A DNA stretch of 64,000 bases from Opisthorchis felineus (lineage: Eukaryota; Platyhelminthes; Trematoda; Opisthorchiida; Opisthorchiidae), in the NCBI GenBank assembly GCA_004794785.1, contig SJOL01006413.1, positions 447,609-511,608 of the forward strand, in the 5' to 3' direction. The notes below the pieces were generated by a model. It had not been told where the DNA came from. It worked only from the letters and a program-made list of their open reading frames with translations, and searched no databases. Below, piece by piece: positions 26,020 through 37,800 of this stretch. The position numbers and the translations under genes are program-made. Numbering within the stretch: the first letter of the stretch is position 1; every line of letters starts with the position of its first letter.

Positions 26020-26190
26020 TTATTCACGGGACAAAAGCTCAGCTGAAAAGGTGGATGTCCGGAGTTCAAATCCAGGCATGGCCATTGGATATGCACTGCT
26101 GATGAGCCCTAATAAGAGCTAAACGCGAGTCCAGTGCTCCCCTTTGTCGTGGACTCACCAGAGTAATTACGCCAGAACAGGAGGACGACC
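26020..26190 (+). mobile_element. tRNA-derived SINE copy with damaged hammerhead
   Basis: Box B GAGTTCAAATCC at about 26072 is followed by a hammerhead-like segment at 26093-26137: stem I GCACTG/CAGTGC, CTGATGA, a weak stem II, then TAAAC instead of GAAAC and cleavage triplet GTC. The 3' part resembles the copy at 13.3 kb (CCAGT, TGTGGACTC or CGTGGACTC, CCAGA.TAATT). Confidence 0.72.
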
Positions 26191-26899
26191 GTTCAAACGA
26201 GAGTGGTGCAAATATGAACAATACATATCTCGCAAAACTAAGATTGATGAAGCCATTTGCTTCCAAAATGAATGATGTTGAGGATCCTTAAGGATTAGTG
26301 ATGGAATAGAGCGTAAACATGAATTCCTTTTTGGGTATGAGCTTGGTACACGAGCTCAGTGTTCACACTCTACCAAACTTAGCGTATGATAACTGATCCA
26401 TAGGGTGTATATGCGTACGTGTACGGAGAATTTAACTAAGACTCATTTAAGCAACTGACTGATCCACAATGACAGCAGGCTTTCATCTGCGAACATCTTA
26501 TGGAAGTCACTCAGAAAACAAAGATGACGGAGTTTGGAAAACCGAAAGTTATTTCGAATATACAATGGAAACCCATTTCTAAACTTATGACCAAAATGCA
26601 ACATGGAGTAGTAGGATATCAGCATAACAGGGAGGAAGAAGTGCTCATATAAATTGACTCACACTAAGGCTTCATCTGCCAACCCGGGTTTCGGACTCTT
26701 AACCGATTTCACTGTTGATCGAATGAGAGAAATATTGTGTGTTATGTGGGAAACAGCTGATACGGGCAGTATTATAAGAAGTAGGTCTGCACAGCTACCG
26801 CCACTTACAGTATTTGAAGGGAACAAATCCGGTTTGATATCAATGAGCTCCCAAACGCCATCAATCGTCGACAGACATTTCATGATATGGTTGCAAAGA

Positions 26900-26966
26900 T
26901 TTAATAATAATAATAATATTATTATCATATTATATTATATTATATTTATATTATTATCATTATATT
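26900..26966. repeat. AT-rich low-complexity tract (AAT/TTA repeats)
   Basis: Composed of AATAAT, ATTATTAT and TATATTAT runs with almost no G or C. It lies in the intron between the Ig and CRD exons. Confidence 0.9.
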
Positions 26967-27612
26967 ATTATTACTAATGAAGTAATATTTGTTAGTCCAA
27001 ATAAGATGCAATGCCTTTTGTACCACTTTTGGGATACTGATTTCCAATGTGGTCAGTGAGCGCTGCCAGCTCCAATGAAACCTGCTTACTTGGGCTGACA
27101 AGTAGCCTTCCTTTTGGTGATTTGTTAGCGGTCAGAAAAGGAGTATGAACTCCTGTATAGCTGAGGAAAGGTATCAGTAACGAAATCGAAAATAAGGAAA
27201 CTCAGTTGCAATATAAAATCAAATTATACCAATTTCTGTAATTAAGATTGAGGCCTTTGTCATAACTCTCATATTCATCTTCGGAATTCGTGACGATGCA
27301 ACTCACGGTCCTTAGATCGACTACAAAATCCCAACCTCTCGGTGTAACAAATAAAGACCACAATTTGTGGTAGTGAGGAACTGTGATCAATCAGGCCCTC
27401 AAACACTCTTACGACATCTGTTCTTCTGCCCTGTGTGGTATATTGGGTTGATTCTACGTTTTCAGGTCATGAGTTAGATGCGTTGATTTATGTTGGAGGC
27501 CATGTGCTGGCGGAAACTCAGCATATCTGTATGCAACCGCAAATAAGCAAATAATTTCGTCACATTTCCTTAAAAGTAAGTGACCTGGTGGTTCACACAA
27601 CGACAGACTTAC

Positions 27613-27722
27613 TCTTTTCCGTAACTCGAAGGTATGCAGTAGCGTTCACCGTTCCCGATGGATTGGTGGCCACACATATATAGGTCCCTTCATCAGACTT
27701 TTTTATTTGTTCCACACGTAGT
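27613..27722 (-). CDS. ROR: ROR-family receptor, second half of Ig domain
   Basis: A 110-bp exon, phase 2 at the start and phase 1 at the end, with a pyrimidine-rich acceptor (TTCTTCCATCTTAG) and donor AAGA|GTAAGT. It encodes LRVEQIKKSDEGTYICVATN, the typical Ig DxGxYxC segment with its second disulphide cysteine, followed by PSGTVNATAYLRVTEK. The join to the upstream exon creates a Ser codon and gives GLWGSSLRVEQ, which matches the YGSRLRIRNL stretch of vertebrate ROR1. Confidence 0.9.
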
Positions 27723-28675
27723 CTAAGATGGAAGAAGTCGGTAAACATGAAAACCAAGCTCTGCAATGAAATTTGTCCGCTCGAAGAGGTATGGATCATG
27801 GTAAGAAACCAAATGGGAAACCGGCTTATTTCGCTACGTTTTGCATCGTTGATAATCAGCCCCCAGGAGCTTAGGCGAGTAAACAGTATATCAGTAACTG
27901 GCGACAATGCTAGCGGTTCCAGAGAACTAAAAATATGAGCGGAATGGAAAATTCGGCTTCGAGATACTTTGCCCTTGCCTTGTGCTTGGCAGAGGTGTTT
28001 TTCACAAACCATTATGTACCACTTACGAGTAAATGTTCATGCAATGTGGATTCAGCTTTTACACAAGCGAACTAAACCTTGGCGAGATACATGCTTGGCT
28101 CACAATAAACAATACAGTGTACGTTGTACGAGTTTTACATTATGCATACTACACGGTGATATGATGTGTTACATGTATTATAAGTCACTAGTATGCAGTC
28201 CGACGGTTGTCCGCGCCAGGGTACGAAGTGCACCAATGACAGTTTTTGACAACCTTGGCGCCACACTATTTTGCGGTGTCCTCATAGATAGTTTCACCTT
28301 GTAAACACGCCCGGAATCATTTTCTATTAAAATAACTCAAACCAGACTAGCTGAAATGCCACAGATAAATTTTATTGGTATTTATGAAAATGGCCGATGG
28401 GACAACAGAAGATAAAAAAACTGATTGAGGTGATAAAACCAGGCAGACCGCGCGTTGTTTGGGATTCATCAGACAAACCTAGTTTGCGGATTATAAGGCA
28501 GTTGTTCCTCAGCTTCAGAGAAGGTGAGATCCAATCGAGTCATCAGCCTTGTCAGTTGTCACACAAGTGAACTATAAGCAGCTACTCTTTTTTCTTTTCG
28601 TCTGAGACCCGTTTATCCATAGTGACCTCTGGCAGAAAAAGTCACTTCGAAATGAAAATGAGTTGTGCACTAGCA

Positions 28676-28835
28676 GCCTGTGCCCGGTCTGTTACTGAGC
28701 GAAATACACTCATTTTCATACCAATTTGGATTTCAAGGGAGGCCAAACTGCATCTCTCGTTTATGATGTTCTTCAAACGAACGCGCTGTACCAGGCCACC
28801 TCATGTATCAGTTAGCACGATACGCCAGTATCGCA
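28676..28835 (+). repeat. Foldback family B, left arm
   Basis: Contains TACACTCATTTTCATACCAA, TCTCGTTTATGATGTTCTT and ACCAGGCCACCTCA. The reverse complement of all three blocks, with about a dozen differences, is at 28960-29118. A third, single copy is at 45383-45556. The family is unrelated to family A by eye and not assigned to a known element. Confidence 0.75.
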
Positions 28836-28959
28836 ATACATGGGCACACATGCATACGGACACACATACACATATAGACGCAATACATTACTCATAAGTT
28901 TGCTGAAAACACTTCGACAGCCTTATGAGTAGTACATTACGTCCATACGATGTATCACG

Positions 28960-29118
28960 ATATCTCGACCATCGTACCAACTGAAACTTGAGGCGGCCTG
29001 GTGCAGCACATTCATTAGCTTAAGAACATCATAAACGAGAGATTCAGCTGGGTTCCAGGTGAGTCTCCCGTCAAAAACAAATTGGTATGCAAATGAGTGT
29101 ACTTCGCTAAGTTCGTGC
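28960..29118 (-). repeat. Foldback family B, right arm
   Basis: Inverted copy of 28676-28835, separated from it by about 125 bp that includes CACA-rich and palindromic GATATC sequences. It carries an extra segment (AACCCAGCTGA, GGGAGACTCACC) shared with the 45.4-kb copy, so the left arm has the more diverged version there. Confidence 0.72.
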
Positions 29119-29902
29119 AGCTTGGTTCAAGTAAAACATAAGGTTGATCGACATTCGTGGACTGCGCCTACTTGATGGGGCCCAAGAAAGGCGAAAGCGA
29201 TCGTGGGCTGTCGATGTGTTTTCAGTAAGTAGTGTAAGTGTGTAATTAGTGTACGTAGTGTATTACGGTTTCTTACTTGTTTATGCAGTCACAATATCAA
29301 CACAATTACTTTCAAATACGGTTATTCTCAGCTCATCAAAACGACCTCTAATGTTCTTGGGTCTACTATTTTCTTTGAGTATAAGCTACTAATATATCGA
29401 ATGCGACGTTGCCACTAACGCGTGGCGCGTTAAAACCTAAAGGTATGGTTGGGAGGCTAAACATCGCACACAGAAAGGTTTGTTAGAAACATACACATGA
29501 GTGACCAGGTGTAAATGCTCAAACCCAGACAGAGCTGCCTGGTCTTGTACCTAGTCCATGTCCATATAAAGAGGTGAAAAGTCAAAATCCAACGATACTG
29601 TCTGGTTTTTAACATGAGAAGTGGAATTCGGAACATGTGCGACAAAACTACTTCAGCCTGGATAAGATTATCACCAGAAAGTCAATAAAACGCTATTTGA
29701 AAGCGAACGCTTGATGACAGTGCAGTTTCTTAAAAGTTGTTCGGTTTTGGGAGATAACCAAACCCATACCAACCAGTATAAATGGGCCCTAGTGTCGGAA
29801 AAGGCGTAAACTATTGGTAATCCCTTGGATACCTTCCCCTTCCGTTCGTTTTAACATCGGTTAGCTTTAGGCTAATCTAACTGCAGGTTAATTCTAAAAC
29901 AT

Positions 29903-30040
29903 TCTGGCGATTTTGCGGACCCTAGGCAGCTCGGGCGCACTGCATGATTTTTGGTCTGTTCGCCGAGCTTGGAAGCTGTATTGCAAACGTTTCATCACCA
30001 GTCGAGATGATATCGTCAGTGCGTGGTGGAGCGTCTACTT
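29903..30040 (+). repeat. Foldback family A, left arm copy
   Basis: Shares AGCTCGG and GGTCTGTTCGCCGAGCTTGG, then GCAAACGTTTCATCACC, with the inserted element at 42.3 kb, including part of its left unique segment. An oppositely oriented relative lies at 30478-30607, so the pair brackets about 440 bp of internal sequence. Open frames across it are translations of the repeat, not genes. Confidence 0.75.
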
Positions 30041-30477
30041 CCTTATTTCTAAAACAGCATGTGTACAGGTTATCAGAGCAGAAACCGGCAACTCATTTAT
30101 GGCCGAATCGGAGCCCTTCAAAGCATAAGTGGAATGTGCTGAACTGGGGCGATAACACAAGAGGAAGTATTCTTTTTGGTTTATTTTTATATTGTACTTA
30201 AATAATTACTTACGAACTCCAAGTTGATCTTGCCACTTGATCGGTGAATTTATAAAATCAGAGTCAATCAGTGAATCGAACCAAAACAAAGGCGGCACTC
30301 TACCGGATGGTACTTTGGCCTAGCTAAGTTACCTGCCCCATGCAGGATTGGAAAGTTCCACTTAATTTATTCGGGCATTCAAGCTCTGAACTTCCGCGAA
30401 TATGTGAAATACATAAAGTAGGACGGTGGACGACAGTGTTTTTGTTACTTCTGCACTGGTAGTGTCGTGGTAGCACA

Positions 30478-30607
30478 ACCACCGAGCCATCGCTACGCTC
30501 CACCACACGCCCCAGCAACGCACTGATGATGTCACCTCGATTGGTAATGAAACGTTTGCAATCAAATTGCCCAGCTCAGCGAACAAACCAACGACCAGAT
30601 AGTAGAA
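30478..30607 (-). repeat. Foldback family A, right arm copy
   Basis: Inverted relative of 29903-30040. Both arms extend past the 42.3-kb version into a shared segment containing CTCCACCAC. It contains CTGATGA where the other copies have CTGACGA. This pair may be a longer member of the family from which the compact hairpin was derived by internal deletion. Confidence 0.75.
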
Positions 30608-30736
30608 CATAGAAAACTGCATACGACGTACGAATTCCGAATACCGTGCTATTTCGCTCAGACATACCGGGCCAACAGTCACCCCAAATTCTTATTCGAT
30701 CAATTTGGATAAAAATAAATTGAAGACCGTCATAGT

Positions 30737-30738
<2 letters not shown>

Positions 30739-30776
<38 letters not shown>
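30739..30776. repeat. AT dinucleotide microsatellite
   Basis: Nineteen uninterrupted AT units, in the intron between the two Ig exons of the ROR gene. Confidence 0.97.
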
Positions 30777-30780
<4 letters not shown>

Positions 30781-31698
30781 TCCATTTGAATTCCATTCTA
30801 ACTGCATTCTAGGGAACAGCTATTGCGTCAGCAGAACGATGTGGAAGACAGTTTCGTCCAAGGAAAGTTTCACATGAAAATCGTGATATCTAACAGTCCA
30901 CATCCTTCTTAGTTTACACGCCCATTATTCGTGACGGATTTCTGACGCTTAGCAACAGTTGGTGTGCGAAGACCGAAACCCCATTGAAACTAGAAACCAA
31001 ACTGATAACGATTAGTCTGTTTGTCCAACTAATCAACCGGCTGACTAAGATCAGTCTTCCTTTAATCATGCAATGCCCAAAGTTTTTATTTGTTTTTGTC
31101 AAGATGAAGGGAACTGTTGAATTCGCTGATAACTGTGGTCACGTAAATCGATGCAGTTTAGCGGACTTCCTTTCACAAACTTAGTCCTTCGCACAAATCA
31201 CGGCCGTCACCGCGAGAGGACGTGGCATCCCAGACTCACTACAAACACACAGCGATATACTTCACGTAAAGTGGCAGTCAGCCGACGAAAGTCTTCCAAG
31301 GCTAGCCCAGGGAAAACTGACCAAACGCAACAAACTGATTTATTTGACTGTTGTGCGCTTCGGTGGGAACTGCAGCTTCAACATCACACTGGATTTCTAC
31401 CTCCGCCGAACCAGCTTGGAATCTGAAAGGCAAACTTGTTCATCTCCATTGGCTCAAGTAGGTTTGCATGTGAACCCGATGTGTTTAACCCAGGGCAATT
31501 TTGCCCATGTACAAAACAAAAAACGATTCAAACAGCACACCTCATGATACACGTTCCAACAAGTCCAGTTAGCCGACGACGTCGTAATTATCCTGGGATT
31601 TTCAGTTCACTGAACCGAATCGAAGCAAACAAGGTAAACCGATGTGTGGTTAGAAAGACGTGTGTGTGTACGCACAGAAACTGGGATGGAAAACTTAC

Positions 31699-31876
31699 GA
31701 ACTTCCCCAAAGGCCAGTTTCGATTCGGATTCGATTGGTATTCTCGGACAATTGCTGTCCGTTTTTGTACCAGTAAAACTGTGGAATAGGTTGGCCAAGG
31801 ATGTCGCAATAGAAGATGGCTTTTGTACCAATAGATCGAGTCAAATTTCGCATGTATTGCTCAAGATTGATGTAGG
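31699..31876 (-). CDS. ROR: ROR-family receptor, first half of Ig domain
   Basis: A 178-bp exon that no long open frame reveals, because frames just outside it close quickly. Acceptor TTCACTTTTTAG (phase 1) and donor GTTC|GTAAGT (phase 2). It encodes YINLEQYMRNLTRSIGTKA, then IFYCDILGQPIPQFYWYKNG, the first Ig cysteine and the tryptophan core in the form seen in ROR (YLTLDEPMNNITTSLG, HCKVSGNPPPTIRWFKN). The upstream exon must end in phase 1. Plus-strand open frames across this interval are shadows. Confidence 0.9.
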
Positions 31877-34800
31877 CTAAAAAGTGAATGAAGCCCGAGT
31901 GTGTTCAGAATACTTTCAGTTATATGAGAAACTAGCAGAAACAAGGGAATCAGTAAAAGCATTTTCTCTAGAATACAGTTATTCAGGACTTGGGCGCAAT
32001 GTGATTAAGCAATTGAGATTAATTTTTCTGGAATTCGGCCTTGTAATTCCCAAATGCTGGCTGAAATGTTTCGGTTTTCTGCCTCATTAAACTCATTTTA
32101 TTTCGTGAGAGCTAACTAGTGGGCGGGTAATTCTTTGTGGACACGGTGATGTAAGTGGGGTGAGGTGTAAGTGAAACACGCCGTTTCAATAACGCAAAAC
32201 AGCAACAGGCAGGAAAATAGCGAGCCAGAGAATACACCGATCCCAACTTGGAGTATGTACATCAGGCGATTTTTTTGGTTGCTTTAGAGCAACGTTTAGT
32301 TGCCTCAAGAGAAACACTGGAAAGATCGTTGTTTTTTATTGGGTGAAGGTAAAGGCCAGTGGGTTTCGAGAGCGGAATCGCTAAATACAGGGGGACCATT
32401 ATCTTAAGGAAACATGTCATTTCTATGTGACACAATACATAGGAAAGCTTATTAATTTAGGCAGACATGTGGGGGTATTATTTCAAGCGAATACCTTGCA
32501 GTCATCTAGTTAAAAATATTCAACGCAGTTTGCCGCCTTATAGGTGGACTTTTGAATAAGCAGTTTAAATATCTGTAAACAGTAGCAAAATCTATGCACA
32601 GATCTGCGAAGTGAACTGGGAAAACGGCGATGGATAAACTAACAACATATCGTATAAGATTGGTGAATTGTTGTGAAAAAGTAGAGAAATGAAAGGTCAC
32701 AAAAATATCTTTCTACGTCTCTTGTTGATAAGGAAAGATGTGTACGCAATTTCCAAGATTTTGGCTGGTAGCCAATTTAAGGGTTTCTATGCAAGGGTTC
32801 GAACCAGGGTCATCAAAGCAGAAGCCGACGATGTTAGCCACCAAGCATTTGAATTATGAATTCCACCAACAGATCGCAATTAGACCAGTGAGTCACCGTG
32901 AGTTGCAAGATTACTCCTGGATGAATCTAAAACGTCGTTTAGCAGGATCTATCTGTTCTTACAAAATTTAAATCCTGATATCGTTAAAAGGTCATTGGAT
33001 GCCGTGAATTTCAAAGTCATATTCTGTCGTCTTACAAAGTGCACTTTCGTAATGAAGAACGCGATAACCCCGTTTCACTGGCTTATTAAGATAGGTTGAT
33101 TTCATGAAAAATCGATTTATGTGAGTCCACTTCGTCCGCGAATGATGTGTCCCTCTTGCGGCACTGTACAGTTCATTTTGACAGGAAAGCCAGCCACACG
33201 ATCAAGAGATGTTAACATCAGAATTAACCATGATTAACTTACTTTTTATTCTGGATTCTTGTTTATCCAAGTAGAGCATCCTAAAACAGTGACAAAAACA
33301 TAAAGTAAACAGATCATTAAGTTCCCGAAGTTACCGCTAATTGTGGACAGCTTTGAAACCGTCATTCCCTAATGTGTAAGAGGTGAAAGGTTCACTGAGA
33401 CAAGCACACAAGTTGGGAATGACACTACCAACGAAGATTCAAAATTCACATGCAGAAGGAAATCCACTAAGTGCCTGGGAAATCAGCAGTCTATTAGCTT
33501 CCATTAGTACTGTCATACATGCAGCTGAGTGCTGAAACAGTGTGCCCTCGACAATCTGCAAGTTTGAACGCGGACTGTTAAACTAATAAGTATGTTTCAA
33601 ATTGACGTGACCATCCTTTCTGAGAAACAGCTGTTGCGGATTGTCACATGAAATCCAAGATACAATAAATCTTTTGGACATCTGCAATCACCAGTATAAA
33701 ACAAAATACTGAAAGTTGTTTGCAGGAACTTGTTTCGGCTGCGTGCAATACTGGTGTGCGTTTAAAAATTCTATTCTAACCTGTCTAATCTAATCTATTC
33801 TAATCTAACTCCATTCAAGCTTTAATGGATTGTACGTTTTGAAAGGTGATCATGCCTAAAAAGAGAGGATGGTAAGTTACGATCGTCTTCAGATGTAGAT
33901 GATTAAATGGACAGATATTCTTCACCCCTTCACGATAGTAAATTGTATTTGGAATTTACTTGGCAAAATATCGGGCCAATTCTTCTGGCCGGGCCATGGA
34001 CTTAGTGCTTTAACCTTGCACCAATTTTCTGATATAGCATCGCAACTACTTCGTTAGGATTATTTATCTTAGTTAAAAGTAAGATTGCTTAATCAAGAGG
34101 AATAAGGTTAGTTTTGTTGGGCATGCTGCACTTTAAAATCCCATCCCTTGTGGTCTATACGGTCCGCTCAGACGAAACCTATCTATTTATGTTTCAAAAA
34201 GGCAGCGGTTTCGAATTTAAGGTGCCTAACAGTTGGGAGAAAGCAAAATGTAAAGCAGTTGAACTATTTCCATGTTTAAAGCGGCATGAATGTGCAAACT
34301 CCTGAAAATTATATTAATCGCGAGCTACCAATTTCACTTAAAAAAGCGAAGTATTAGTGATCAAAAAGTCGAGGGAATACTGTTCACTGCAGAAAACATC
34401 ATCACATTTACAAAACATTCATCAGATTCATAACTAATGGGCAGTATCTTGCCGATAATAGAGTAAAATGTAAAAAATATCTGGCGCTTTTTCTTCAGGA
34501 AATCGAGGCCAATTACTAGATTAGGTTTTCAGTATAACTTTGTCAAACTAATATGAAAGGAGTCATGAGTGCAGGTATATTTCTCATTTCGGAGAGAAGA
34601 CTACATTAGGCAGATGAACGCTTCAGTAAGTGAATAAGTGTATTAGTTCAGCTATGTATATTACTGCACTCGGGATAACGACTCGCTGATTATATTTGTC
34701 ACTGGTATTGGCATCACTGGGTACCCAATAATTGATCAAAGTTACCTATCTCCACATCTAGAAGTAAAGGCAATACTGCAAACTTTATCCAATTTTTTTC

Positions 34801-37800
34801 GTCCAGGAACATAAGTATTTCTATATAGCATTAGTTTGAAAAAAATATCGTTTCGCAGGGGACCAGGCCATTCATCAAATGGAAAACAACTTCAGGTAAT
34901 TGAGTTTCTATTGCTAGTACCCTAATACCGTCCGACTCAAAGGTTCACTTGTGGCAACAACTAAGTTAGCAGATAAAATCCTATGAAAGCACTAGATGGA
35001 TGATCGCATTCCCAAACAATCAAACATCTGAAATGCTTGAAAAACACTCGAACAGTCGAGTATACTTGTGTGGAATACCATTGTTGGGATAAGGAACATC
35101 CCCCATCCTTTTCCGTATTCACTGCCGATAGAAAGCTTGGACAACTCTTCATTAGAAAACTTGAGTCGAACAAATATTGCAACCTATTTCTCAAGGACAA
35201 TTGAAAACATCCCAGTTGTTGAGAGTGGAAACTCGAGTGTCGGTAAGTTCTGTTCGCGGCGTCTGTGAGTCAGCTGTCTTCAGTAGCATGAGTCAGCGCC
35301 TTTTCTCAGTGCATAACTTGATACAAATGGTCACTTCCTTGAGGAAATTGGCACGATTTCTGGTAATTTATGACGTTTGTGCATTCGTTTTATGTGAGTA
35401 ATAGTGTTTACCTTCCTCCAGACAATCTAAGTTTCACAACCAACTGCAAGTCGCTTAGCAGTACGCAAGGCAAACAAGTCGTTGTGGTTTCATTCGTATT
35501 CCCTCGAATCAAACGTGATGACAAGCAGAACAAAATCCTAATCTTCTTGTGGTCTGTAGACATCCGATATTTATTTTCCAGTTTCTTACATATGAACTCT
35601 CAAGAACCGATGTCATGATTTCAGTCCTAGGAAGAATTCGTGCTCTCCTTGGGAAATTTCCTAGGCGATGTTGGCTGAGAATGTAGAATTGAAGCTAGAA
35701 ATTAATCAGAAATTGATCAGTTGCGAACCACATGCAACCGGAACAGCGAGCGTGATTATGAAACCTGAGGGTTTGATAACTTTATGAATTATTGCTTATT
35801 ACTGAAGGATATCCAACTGCGATCACTTTGTAGAGAACTTCCTGTCCAAGGAAGAAGACAATCGGAAATGCCAGAATTTCAATGGCGCAAAATGGATGTA
35901 TTCCAATGTTAGTTGTGACTTTTTCGGGAACATAGATGCATGCACATAAAAATGAGCACTTTCAAAATTGGTTGCAACTAACCCGTTAGTGTTTTCACGA
36001 GCCAGCTTATTTTGGACAGCTTTTGCGTCATTAGATGTGGAAGACGAATGATGTGCATCTTGGTTTCTCGGCACTTCTGCGCTTCGAAATCCAAGTGTTC
36101 TGCTACCCATGTTCACCGGTTGGTTCTGGATTGTAGCTGGTACTATCAGCAGATAGATGATGAATATTCCACGTAATGATGCCCTAACGACGTTCCGGGA
36201 GAGAAACTGCATTTTGCGTCGGTAATCAACTGTTTGGTCCATCATTGCTTGTCAGATTTCCATCGGGGTGATAGATAAAACGCTGAAACAAAATAAATAT
36301 TGTGGAGTGTTTAGTAAATGGTCTAAACTGAACTGACTGATAATGAATGTTTGAAGACAAAGTCTAAAAGCTCGTAATAAACTAAAGTATCGTTTTAATA
36401 GTGGCGCACGCAAAATGACTCAAAGCTATACAGAATACCACACGTGCTTGGAGTGTAACCGATATCCTTCTATGAGAAATCATCTGATCCCGATTTTCTG
36501 GTGAAATACTACTATGAAGATCCGGGTTTGAAACCCACACAGGGACCCTCATATTGACTTCTGGCACCTACCACACTAATTTATACCCATGAAAAGGTAG
36601 AATTGAACATTTTAAAGGAAAAAAATTACTGAAGTTCATTTGACCAAAGTTGATAGTAATCATGTTCAGGACCGTTTCTCACACAAATTGGAAGGACTTA
36701 GGTTCACTTCGTGTGGTGAAGTTTTCTAAAATATCAGAGGGATAGGGCCTGTGGTATGAGATGTCTTTTATAGGAAGCAAGCTTTACCTCCTCCATACAG
36801 GCTCCTTGAATCTCACTGGTGTCATAAGCAAAATCAACGTCCAGAGGCTCATTCAGCCATCGGTAACACGCACTAACCCATTCCATCGGAGATCCAGTGC
36901 AGCTAGCGACCTCCCCCGGGGTTTAAATTCTGACTGCAGTTCTATCCAATGGCCTATTGGTTTTCGGCTGACACCCGGTTATGCAAATTCTAGGGGTGTA
37001 TTCTTGATGGGAAACTAGTCAGCCCTCAAGTAAAGATAGACCATCACTGAGGTAAGACGAGCAACTTCAATTGACGTAACCAAACATCGTTAATTGAACG
37101 AAACTTTCTGCATTACTGAAGTATGCTTATAAATTTCTATTCCTCTGATGACGAATACTGTTCACCGGTGTTTCGTAGGAGAATAGAGCAAATTACATAA
37201 AACTTCACAGATTTATGTCCAGGTTCAATAGCCATGAGAATCACCCTGGCGTCGAATAAATCTGTAGGAAAGCTGTTTGATGCGCATAACTTGATGCATT
37301 ATGGAGTTTGGCCATTGTTGCACACACTGTTTAGTAAAGAATATTTAATTTGAACGAACACGAACAACATATACTGAGGCCTAAATGGAATGCCACTGGG
37401 ATAAAACACCCTATAAATCGTTGAAAGACATGAAAGGGGTATCGACTTAGTAGAAAATGTCGTGCATCTTAGTCAAAACACTAAATGCAAAACATCCAAA
37501 CTTCTGAACAATATTGAACTAAACCCCTGTTATTCGATAATCCTTGTCTAAGTATAAAAACGCCTGATTGTATGTATCTCCTATGTACCCCACGGGCTGT
37601 ACAAAAATTGTCTCAATGTGGGCAACCTTTTGCGCATACTGTATTCCATAAAACAAAATCAGCATATGGGAAAGAAATCGGTTGTTGTTTCCAGCTGCCA
37701 GATTGTTTCATTCGGCTGTAAGAGTAAACAATTCAGCAACCCTTTTTTGATCAAAACTGAAATAAACTATTGCCGCTGATTACATGATATGGTTTCTGCT

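Larger units (their letters stand above)
16394..31876 (-). other. Introns of the ROR gene between the recognised exons
   Basis: Introns lie at 17757-19406, 20578-21197, 21300-21444, 21721-24529, 24662-27612 and 27723-31698. The smallest is 145 bp and the largest about 4 kb. The two largest hold repeats: SINE copies at 25.7 and 26.1 kb in one, foldback families at 28.7-29.1 and 29.9-30.6 kb in the other. I looked in the 620-bp intron 20578-21197 for a kringle-like Cys pattern and found none. Other open frames here are short and lack paired splice signals. Confidence 0.7.

Noticed and set aside
31436..31880. Plus-strand frames of 67-117 codons around 31.4-31.9 kb
   Set aside because: The minus strand here encodes the first half of the Ig domain with correct splice sites and phases, so the plus-strand frames are shadows.
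32793..32815. GGGTTCGAACC, which looks like a tRNA box B
   Set aside because: The string is self-complementary and no box A or cloverleaf could be found at the right distance on either strand, so no tRNA gene is called.
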